From Phymatolithon calcareum (taxonomy: Eukaryota > Rhodophyta > Florideophyceae > Hapalidiales), in contig OZ345379.1 in assembly GCA_977006965.1 (NCBI GenBank), positions 1,302,001 to 1,366,000 of the forward strand: DNA of 64,000 nucleotides, in the 5' to 3' direction. Positions 55,601 through 64,000 of the stretch are shown here, one piece after another. The notes under the pieces are model-generated. The model was not told where the DNA came from and made no database searches. It saw only the letters and a list, made by a program, of their open reading frames with translations. Every line of letters starts with the position of its first letter. Within the stretch, counting starts at the first letter, position 1. Both the position numbers and the translations under genes were made by a program.

Positions 55601-56983
55601 ATAGTGCATAGAATACCTTGAATTGGTGCGTCTTCATGCCTGCCTAAATTTAGTACTGGGTTCCGAGGGGTACTCTGTTAACACCACAGATATGGTGTGC
55701 GGGAGAGTGTAGAAAATAATGTATCGACCGTGGAGCCAGGTGCAACTATATTGGTAGTGATGACAGTGCAGCATGGTTGTCAACGGAGTGACGTGTCGGG
55801 GCCCTGGTCGGAATGATGGAGGTTCTGGGTCGAAAATGCGTTACCTGTCTCTATTAAAGTTTAATGTGTCACGAGAGAGCAATTTGCAATAAGGAAGAGA
55901 GCAATCATGACTTGACCTTAACATATCGGTTATTACCCTTCACCTTGGGCACCATTCACAATGTCACCTCTTGGACGAAGGAGATAGTAGCAAAATTCTA
56001 TATCGTCACAATAAGGAAGAGACACATCATCGTCATCATGACGCTAATGTGAAAGTGCTTCTGAGAGACCGGGAGTTGAATTTCTGGTGGAAGCATCCCC
56101 AAGCAAACAGAAATCTAGATTTTCTTGTTTGCACGCTGCAAAAGGATACGATTTGGAAGCAATGAGGTGATCTGAGACGAATTAAAGATAGAAGATAAAT
56201 GGATGCTTCCTAAGGAGAGATCCTCCAAGGTGAGCCATAGCGGCGTGCGCAGATGGCAAATGACGTAGCTATGGCGCAGGCTTTACGGAGGCGCCCGATT
56301 CCTCCCAAATCTTACCGTAATTGCGGAGGAGATATCAATATGTCTGAGGGCACACATAACGAGAGACCCGTCAGCGGAAAAAATGACTGTGTCTGCAGAA
56401 GACTATGCCTGGCAGCATCCATCACCAATGCTGTCAGGCGTTTGGAACCAAGCGCTTCCGGTGCACGTGTCTGATATCAGAGTGCAGGGTGTGACACATC
56501 CGCTATTCGAGGTTCCCATCGGCAATGCAGCCATGTGGGTTCGGAGAAGGCACGTAACTTATGGCAGACGGCAGCAAGAAAGCGCGCGCCCCACTGGAGC
56601 GAGTCAGAACCTGACAGACACACGTCCCTGTCTACAGTATTGTATTATATTATATTTCTTCCGTAGCCTGTGAAGTTCGTACCGCGCGTCACGGCAAACG
56701 ATGGGATCAATCAGAACGGTTCGCGCGCAGGGCACTCTAAGATCGAAGGTGCAATACGACACAGCGTCTAACGACTCTCGAGAACACGATGCGTGTGTGC
56801 GACTGTGTCGCCGAATGCGTGGGGTTGTCGTGGGTCTGATAAAATATCGGACGGCGACCATAGAGATCATCTCTAACGTGAACAAAATCTCAGTCAGCCA
56901 TGCTTCGCCCGTCCCGGTCGCAGCGGACAGCGCGGCAGCCACGCACACAGCAACGCGACCCTTGCAGCCTTTCGTGGTCACAG
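52675..56983. other. Long intergenic stretch, no recognised gene
   Basis: Many short frames on both strands, none with a motif or supported start. Decayed mobile DNA is possible but I could not assign it. A perfect palindrome at 55500 is listed separately. Confidence 0.4.
55500..55518. repeat. Perfect 19-base hairpin ACCGCCTATTATAGGCGGT
   Basis: Eight-base arms ACCGCCTA and TAGGCGGT around TTA, in a stretch without a gene. It could be a binding site or chance. Confidence 0.6.
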
Positions 56984-57056
56984 CCACGTCTCTGCCACGT
57001 CCACGTCCACGGCCACGTCCCGAGACGCAAAATATACACTTCTGCATTGGACGTGG
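56984..57056. promoter_or_regulatory. Cluster of CCACGTC motifs upstream of fumarylacetoacetase
   Basis: At least four CCACGTC copies in 56984-57019 and one inverted GGACGTGG at 57049-57056, about 190-260 bases before the start codon. CTGCCACGTCC and GGACGTGGCAG form an inverted pair. The ACGT core is what bZIP or bHLH factors bind. A regulatory role is inference. Confidence 0.4.
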
Positions 57057-57242
57057 CAGAGCCGTTAGTGTAATCATGGATGGATTTCCTTACAGCCGAC
57101 AGTGCCGAAGGTAGGGCGTGGCGCACGATCTCCCGCCACATCCGCCCCTCCATTCGTGTGTGCTGTGCATCGCCCCCTGCAGGTCCGCTCTCGCGCCGCG
57201 TATACTGTACTGAAGGTATTAATTACCGCCGGCCACCGCACC

Positions 57243-58860
57243 ATGCCCTTGCTCCGCTCCTTCGTACAGACCGCGGATGCGGCGTCTCCTTTCCCGCTCA
57301 ACAATCTGCCGTATGGCGTTCGTCGTGTGGAGGCAGGCGGCCACGTCGCGGTTGCCATCGGCGATCTCGTGCTCGATCTTGCCGATCTGGCCGCTCTAGC
57401 ACCGGAGGCCTTCAATGGACAAGCTCTTTCCGGAGCGATTGCGGCGGAGGTGTTTGCCTCCGGCTCGCTCAACGCCTTTCTCAAGCTCGGCCGCCCCGCC
57501 TGGCGCGAAGCGCGAGCGGTTCTACAGGACATCCTTTCGGAAAGCCCCACACACTTCACGCGACTGAGAGACGACGCTGCGCTGCGCGAACGCGTGCTAA
57601 TACCGTTGGCAGACGTCGAGATGGTGCTCCCTGTCGAAATTGGCGATTACACTGACTTTTATTCGTGTCGCCAGCACGCGACAAACGTCGGCACTATGTT
57701 CCGCGACAAGGACAACGCTCTGCTGGAGAACTGGACCTCCCTTCCCGTGGCGTATCACGGTCGCGCCTCCTCGGTCGTTGCGTCCGGCACACCGATCGTG
57801 CGGCCATGCGGGCAACTGAAACCGGCGGAAGGTGCGGCGACGTTTGGTGCCTGCCGTCTGCTGGACTTTGAGCTGGAGATGGCGGCGGTGGTGGGCGGTA
57901 GCGGCAACAAGCTGGGAGAACGAGTTTGCGTCGCGGATGCGTTGGAACATGTGTTCGGACTAGCACTGATGAATGATTGGAGCGCGCGCGATATACAAAA
58001 GTGGGAATATGTGCCCCTTGGACCGTTCGGTAAGAGTCACAAACGTTTTTTTTGTGCGGGCGGGGTCTTTGTTGTTCAGCGCGATCGCTGGAGAGCGCGT
58101 TCGGATTCGATACGAGCGGCTCGCTGATTGGGTGTTGAGGACGCGGCGCGGCGTGTTGTTAAACGAATTGATTAGGTGCGAAGAACTTTGGTACCACTCT
58201 TGGAGTTTGGATCGTTCCTCTTGACGCTCTCGCCCCGTTCGCGCTCAGCACATCGCCACAGGACCCGCCGGTGTTGGACTATCTGCGTGACGAAGCCGGG
58301 GTTCATCGCCGGACGTTTGACATAAAGTTGGGCGTCGAGATTGCCGTTAAGGGCGCGACGAAGGCGGAGAAGGTTTGCGAGACCAATTTTCAAAACGTGT
58401 ACTGGAGTTTGGCTCAGCAAGTGGCGCATCACACGGTTACAGGGTGCAACTTGCGGACTGGAGACGTTTTGGCGTCGGGTACGATATCTGGGGATGATGG
58501 TATGTTTGTGTTTTCGACGTTTTACTTGCGTTAGGGTCTGTCCGTCTCGCGTATTCTCCTTTTGGGCAGTCTGTGGGCGCGTGTGACACACGGCGATGGA
58601 AGGGCGAATTGGACTGATTGACTGACTAAAATTCAATATGTGTGCGTTGTATGGACTGGACAGAACTGAGCCTTGGGTCGATGCTCGAGCTGTCGTGGAA
58701 GGGAAGTCGACTGGTTAAGTTGGGTGACTCGGGTATCACGCGTAAGTTCCTGCTTGACGGAGATACTGTGCATCTGACAGGCGTGTGCGAGGGAGACGGT
58801 TTCCGCATTGGCTTCGGCCCCTGCGTGGGTACGGTATTGCCCGCATCCAAGCTTGCATAG
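57243..58860 (+). CDS. FAH: Fumarylacetoacetase, three exons
   Basis: Cuts 4-fumarylacetoacetate to fumarate and acetoacetate, the last step of tyrosine breakdown in the cytosol. Exons 57243-58029, 58176-58499 and 58664-58860 join to 435 residues, close to the usual 415-430. The ATG at 57243 ([19 protein letters not shown]) is the first in frame. Conserved motifs: [16 protein letters not shown] (metal Asp138 and catalytic His145), [24 protein letters not shown] (Glu210, Glu212), [20 protein letters not shown] (Asp245), KNFGTT in exon 2 with the catalytic Lys, LASGTISG, and [10 protein letters not shown] plus [11 protein letters not shown] in exon 3. Frame phases match at both junctions. Two introns are notable in a genome whose other genes here have none. 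Confidence 0.95.
58030..58175 (+). other. Intron 1 of fumarylacetoacetase (146 bp)
   Basis: GTAAGAG donor and TTGATTAG acceptor. Splicing joins ...GPFG to AKNFGTT and restores the conserved motif. Reading on without splicing leaves the family sequence at once and reaches a stop at 58125-58127. Confidence 0.92.
58500..58663 (+). other. Intron 2 of fumarylacetoacetase (164 bp)
   Basis: GTATGT donor and TGGACAG acceptor, with a CTAAA-like branch site near 58626. Splicing gives ...[14 protein letters not shown], matching the family. Confidence 0.9.
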
Positions 58861-59898
58861 GATAGCACTGGGAAATGAATGCCTCATGGTAGGGTTTGTG
58901 TTTTCTGCGGAACGGAAGAGAGTTTAGGCGGTCTTCCTTCTTTCCTCATTGCAATTCACCTCTTTTCCCTGCGACTTCCAGCAGGGTTCTTCGAATGCGG
59001 GAATTCAAAGAGTGTGTGTGAGCCGAAGAGAGGTAATGTTTTGATGATTCGTTTCTGCACGTGTCGTCTGCGGTAACTGCTGTTGCATTCCCAGTGTCTG
59101 CTGCCTGAGCGAGCACTATGCTGATCGTGCCTTGCATTGATAAAGTAGTAAACTCCGGTACTGTACCAATTGAGAATGCAGATATTTGTAATATGAAGAT
59201 GGCGGAGAGCACACGTTCTCGTCGCTTCCAGCTCAGCAATGTTGTTCGGTGATATCTTGCTCTTACTTACTCTGTAGCATACCGGACTGTCTCGCCGCAA
59301 ATACAGCATGCAGCCAGCTGGCCGCGACGCTGCTCCAGCTTGCTCGCCATTCTTCATGCGGGACGGTAGCGAAGATGGGCACTTGGTGCTCCAACAAAGT
59401 CAATTGGTTCGGGCAACCACAGCAGCTCAGCTGCGTGCTTACTTCTCTAAAGCAGCCTTCGCTCGGCCCGGCGGCCACAGTGGGCACTGACAAGAGAAAG
59501 CTCGAGCGAAGACACGTACTGGACAAATCGTTCCAATCCACTGAGCAGTAATGTTTAATCCAATTTCGAGAAGAGGGACACGCACGACCGGTACCGGCCA
59601 GATATACACCAATTGTGTCAATGATCTCCACCATTTAAATCATGCGCCGTGATGCTGGAAAGATGGCTTATTCGACTTGAAGACAGCACATCACCGTGCT
59701 GATTGGCCCCGATACTGGGTGGAAACACGTCACGTATTCACGGCGCGTACGCCCCGTGACACGTCCACTGCGCATGTTCGTTCTGTCTTATACCGCCTCT
59801 GCTCCCAGCATTGGCTCGCTCGTCTGGTCCCCCATCCTCACAGACTCGATTGCAACTCCGTTCGGCATGGCCGCAGCCACCGCCTCCGTCACCGCTCA
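58861..59898. other. Intergenic, no recognised gene
   Basis: Short frames only. It carries the 3' end of fumarylacetoacetase and the upstream region of the next gene. A frame open from 59677 to 59898 precedes the next gene but has no ATG. Confidence 0.4.
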
Positions 59899-60870
59899 AT
59901 GTCCTCCCAGCCACCGCCACACGGTCGTCGTTCCTCCTCAACAAACACCATCAAGCCAGTCCGTCGTAAGAACGCATATTCAAGCGATCAGTTCCAGGGC
60001 TGGCTTCAGACTCCTGAGATGCGTCGTGAGGCCGCAGCTTCCCGTTCACGAGTTGCTGCTTCCTCCTCTCGAACGCCGTCGAACTCCACGTCACAGCCCG
60101 CGTCACCATCTGCGCCACCGATAGCCCGCACCAACACTTCTGCACGTCCTCCCTCCGGGCGTCAGAACACACCACCGGCAAACGCATTTACCAGGAGAAT
60201 AACTCCGCCAAGCCCGCCGAGCCCAGCCTGCAGTTCCCTTACGCGCTCGCATTCCCCACCAAGTACGAGTGGATCCGTCCTGACCCGTACCCCGCCGAGT
60301 CCGAGCTCTGTCATGCGCACGCCGCCAGGTGGTACCGGCCTGATGCACACGCCGCCCAGCCCGGTTAGTGCGCGAAAGGACAACACGCTGCAGCAACGAC
60401 ACGCACAATCACCTCGCGGAACGCATGCAGGGAAGCCTCCGGTGCAGCCCCGTACGCGGCCACCGACTGCGAACACGAGCAAGAACTCAAATCAGAAGAC
60501 CCAGGCCACGAAAAAGGGTACCGGGCTGTTCAAGGGACCATCCTCGAAAGGTTCCGGCGCGAACGGAGCGCCACGCAAGGACCGTGATGGAGGGTCTGGC
60601 AGTGGGGCGCGGCTCACTGGATGTAGTCTGGGTGCCCCGGCTGTTGAACAGGAAGCTCCAGTGCGAAAAGGGTGGCTAACCTTTCGGAAAAAGGGGTCGG
60701 ATGCTGCAAACGATGGAAATAGGGGTACTGGAAGACGAGGGTCGCAGAGGCAGTATGCTGCGGCCACCATTGTGTTAAATAGCAATTTGTTCTCTGTAGA
60801 TACTGTTGCTGGAAACAAAACAAGTGCTGCGGTTAATGGAACAGCAGTGCGCATTGGGGGAGTTGTATAG
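59899..60870 (+). CDS. Low-complexity basic protein, Ser/Pro/Thr-rich
   Basis: The first ATG in the frame is at 59899 (MSSQPPPHGRRSSS), 323 residues to the TAG at 60868-60870. The N-terminal two thirds consist of Pro/Ser/Thr/Arg-rich stretches with recurring TPPSP-like motifs (RTPPSPSSVMRTPPGG, HTPPSPVS), which are typical proline-directed kinase sites in disordered proteins. A KKGTGLFKG/RKGWLTFRKKGS basic region follows, and the last 40 residues are more ordered (AAATIVLNSNLFSVDTVAG). No known domain. GC-rich codon use suits the neighbouring genes. Confidence 0.55.
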   Translation: MSSQPPPHGRRSSSTNTIKPVRRKNAYSSDQFQGWLQTPEMRREAAASRSRVAASSSRTPSNSTSQPASPSAPPIARTNTSARPPSGRQNTPPANAFTRRITPPSPPSPACSSLTRSHSPPSTSGSVLTRTPPSPSSVMRTPPGGTGLMHTPPSPVSARKDNTLQQRHAQSPRGTHAGKPPVQPRTRPPTANTSKNSNQKTQATKKGTGLFKGPSSKGSGANGAPRKDRDGGSGSGARLTGCSLGAPAVEQEAPVRKGWLTFRKKGSDAANDGNRGTGRRGSQRQYAAATIVLNSNLFSVDTVAGNKTSAAVNGTAVRIGGVV

Positions 60871-63800
60871 CGTAGAGTCTGTAGGAGAGTAAGTGATGTG
60901 CTCTGCCAAGAGGTTCGCAGAGTGAAAGACTATCTTGATTTGTAAAATAGGTTGCGAGATTGACTGTATTTCTAGTTTAGTGCTGCGAGGAGCTTTCACT
61001 GGATTCGTCTGCTGCGTACCCGCGATATAACACAGATCTCATTCCGCTGTTTTTCGGCCGCCCGGGGGAAAAAGTTGCAGTCTCGATGAAGGTCTACAAG
61101 TTGGGAGGTATACGGGGACGAGAGGAGATGCGCGTAGGAAAGGCGATGTGTTGTCTTTGATTGCAACGCGCTCTAAGCCACATTGCAGACTTGCTGTTAG
61201 TGTTGTGGACTGGGCAATGTCCCGGTACTTCATATTGCTCTCAGGGTTTTGGCTTGAGGTGAGAGGACTCTAGACGTGCATGGGGCGGAGCGGGCCACTG
61301 TTTCATGCGAGTGAAAGGGAAGGGGAACGAGAAGGGCGTGATTGCAGAGATTGTGCGAAGTTACGGAGAGAGATAAATTCCAAATTGAACAGAGATATTG
61401 AGACCATGTTTTCCGCCGACAGCTGTGGCTACTACACATGGGCATTTGCGCACGCATATGCGACCTACATGTCAAAATGGTGACGGGTTTAACTCAAGAT
61501 TTAATCTTGCGGATTGCCCACCGCTCTATCGAGTTGCTGCAAAGACACCATTTTAGAGTGGTACTCCGAGTGTGTGACTGCAATTCGTCGAGATGGCAAT
61601 GCACATAGATTCTTTCCCTTTTCTAATAACTCTAACACCATCGAACCACGAAGTGGCTCACGGTTTTCTGTGCTTGTCTCGGTCGCGTGTTGTGTAAACA
61701 GCCACGCAAGTCAACGGATGACCGGAATATAAGCAGCCGCCCGTCGGGTGCAGAAAGTGGGGTAGTCATTACCCTGCTGCGGGGTGTGGGGCGCTTGGCA
61801 TATCTGTGTACTCTCCTCGGATCGTTGGGTACTCTCTCAGTTGGAGTATGCGCCGGTTGGTACATGGCAAGTAATACTGAGGCAGCAAAGCATCCGTCAC
61901 GCCGATGTATGGCAGCGGCTCGCCAGACAAGCAGAAAAGAGGGCGGGCGTAATGGAATTGTGCGATGTGTTCTCTTGATGAAAGGGGGTGGAGAATGCCT
62001 TGCAGCGTAGGCTCTGTCTTAGTCGCGATATTTTAAGGTGCACCGGCGTCAGGCAACGGATGCCACTGGTGGACCTGCCCCACCGGGGCGAGCCGACAGG
62101 GGCATGTATACCTCATCGATAAATTCACCTTGCGGCCCCCGCTGCCGCAATGGTTGTATAAACAAACCGGTCCGAATGTACTTTTCCATTAATTGGAGAG
62201 GGGCGAGGCGCGGCACGGGGCGGCTTGCACCTCAGGTGCTATCCTCACGAGAAATAGCTATAGATGTGGTACTGAGTTTCCTGCTGCGCGGCAAATCGCG
62301 GGTCCGGCTTCAGACTTTACACAGAGTTTCTAAGATCGTCTGTGTATGGATGTAAATATTTCTAGAAAGTTTCCATCAAAGTCTAAGGTGATCATTGGCA
62401 ATAATAAGTTGAAAACGTAGGTATACTATAGATCGTTGTTAATATCTGCTTGCTATACTCCGGAGCTCACCTGGAGGGAGAAAAATAAATGAGCAGCATA
62501 AGTTTTACCGAGAGCTGAGGACAAAGCCGATCGAGAACTCATGCGACTGGTACTACGGTCGACATCGCTTCGCCACTCTAGATCAGACATTCGTATCTGG
62601 TAGCGGTTTTGGTATTCATCTAATAGTAGCGAGAAAGAAGCGGAAGATTGCGGATGGGGTGCTCGCCCCTTATACCTTTCGAAACAGATGCAAAAATTGC
62701 AGATTTATGAAGACGAAGTTCGTTCATTAGTCCTGTACAAGGCTTGAAGGTGCTTTAATTTACATTTACTGTACATCCATGGATAGGAGCTGCTGTAACC
62801 GACGCGTAGAGATGCTCCATGAGCTATATGTCTTCGATGACACCGAAAGCGAGTAAAGTTTCATAGTTAAAGCTAGAAAAACTGGCTACTGTATTGAAAT
62901 GAGAAATGCGATGTCCTCAATAGAAGAAATCGCGTACAATTGACGCTAGAGGGGAGGCGTTTTTTCATTGAGCCAAGAGTATCTTGATCCATTAGTGAAC
63001 CGTGACGTATGAGGGATGTAGGGGCGGAACAATTTCATTGTATAATCGCATATCAAGTCCTCGTTTACCTCGTTTCCCGCTCCTGACCAGGCAGTGACAA
63101 TACTTGTCATTACGGTATTTTGTGATTAAAAAACTCCTTAGCTCAGCCATTGTAGTTTAGCCTCAAGCCTATTTATCATCGAGAATCTCGAACGACGTGT
63201 TCAAAAAGTAGGGCTAGTGCTGAGTTACGGATCCAAACCGGATCTGTAGAGGTTACGAAAGCCGGTATCATAACCAAATATGGATCAATAGGATCTAATT
63301 CCACTCATGTAGCTGGAGTAGACGGGCCGATAGATTTCGTATTTGTACATCAATTTACAGCGCGAAGCAAAAGAGGACAACCGCAAAACCTACCTCGCGC
63401 TAAACCTAGGACCGGACGGATCCATGACGGGACCGAATCGGAAAAACTTATGAAATCTGGCCCATCAACGGAAACCCAGCACCCACTCAACAGCTTAGGC
63501 TTAGAAGGCTTTGACAAACTATCTGAAAGTTGTGTTAGTGGATCATGGACGCTGTGCTCTGAAAATGGATCGAGATACCTACCACTCGTAATCAAGATAT
63601 TATCCGGAAAGCCGTCTCAGTTTTAGGAGTTTTTGTAGTCCAGAGGGCGTGCGATCAGCTGATGACTGCTCTTCTCGTCCTAGAAGCTGCGTTTTCTTTC
63701 GTCGTGATATATTATCAGTGTCAGATTGAATGCGCTTGTGAATGGGCAGGGCAATGCAATGCAAAACTGTGGCTCATACAAATCGTGTGCCCTGCGAAAA

Positions 63801-64000
63801 TGAATCCTCTCGTCAATAAGGGAGCTCAGACCAGAGGAAACTGATTCAATTTTGTTCCAATAATGTAACGAATCCTATGAAGATACCCAAATTCAATGGC
63901 CAGTATTTGTTGAAACAACTAGAACGTAATACTGACCAGGGTATCCGTGCGTCGTGATATCATGGAGATAATTTTAAATAAAAACACTGCATTAACGGCA
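60871..64000. other. No convincing gene to the right edge
   Basis: Short frames only (for example 61687-62010, plus, without motif). The right 1.5 kb is AT-richer and holds no repeat I could define. Confidence 0.4.

Noticed and set aside
56604-57077. Minus-strand 157-residue frame with RGRGRGRG
   Set aside because: The repeat comes from the CCACGTC cluster, and the opposite strand is equally open; no start context or motif supports it.
57102-57242. N-terminal extension of fumarylacetoacetase (possible transit peptide)
   Set aside because: No ATG in this part of the frame; the enzyme is cytosolic and the ATG at 57243 matches the usual start.
1-64000. CRISPR array or bacterial operon features
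   Set aside because: No regularly spaced short repeats; introns, copia elements and hAT/MULE remnants show this is eukaryotic DNA.

Overview
The window looks like nuclear DNA of a multicellular red alga (florideophyte, Chondrus-like). This is inferred from three things: a Golgi-type carbohydrate sulfotransferase of the kind expanded in carrageenan and agar makers, mostly intron-less genes, and a dense nest of Ty1/copia elements beside small gene islands. I could not run any search, so species and family names rest on recognised motifs.

Layout. Positions 1-319 hold the start of an unrecognised gene running off the left edge. From about 1.19 to 23.03 kb the DNA is almost entirely nested Ty1/copia retrotransposons on both strands: an almost intact element (15823-21321, one in-frame stop in gag-pol), a complete but decayed element with a 5-bp target duplication (4109-9667), and many LTRs, leaders and gag or pol pieces. 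From about 24.3 to 29.5 kb lie decayed DNA transposons: a hAT transposase split by a solo copia LTR, which itself carries two further insertions, then a MULE transposase tail. From 32.1 to 41.2 kb sit a large DDE transposase-like gene (1411 residues) and two or three unrecognised ORFs that may belong to the same element.

The gene island runs from about 44 to 61 kb: a sulfotransferase (44094-45038, +), a beta-propeller-like protein converging on it (45212-47461, -), an unrecognised 449-residue protein (49944-51293, +), fumarylacetoacetase with two introns (57243-58860, +) and a low-complexity basic protein (59899-60870, +). A hAT-type MITE with an 8-bp duplication lies at 52332-52674. The stretch from 60.9 to 64 kb shows no convincing gene.

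Functionally the island holds unrelated housekeeping genes: sulfation of cell-wall galactans in the Golgi and the last step of tyrosine breakdown. The mobile DNA is the more informative part. The copia family starts reverse transcription at a site complementary to the anticodon stem-loop of initiator tRNA-Met, and the nesting order of several elements can be read from target-site duplications. I found no clear new cellular system. The best candidate novelties are the DDE element with its companion ORFs and the mobile-element nests.
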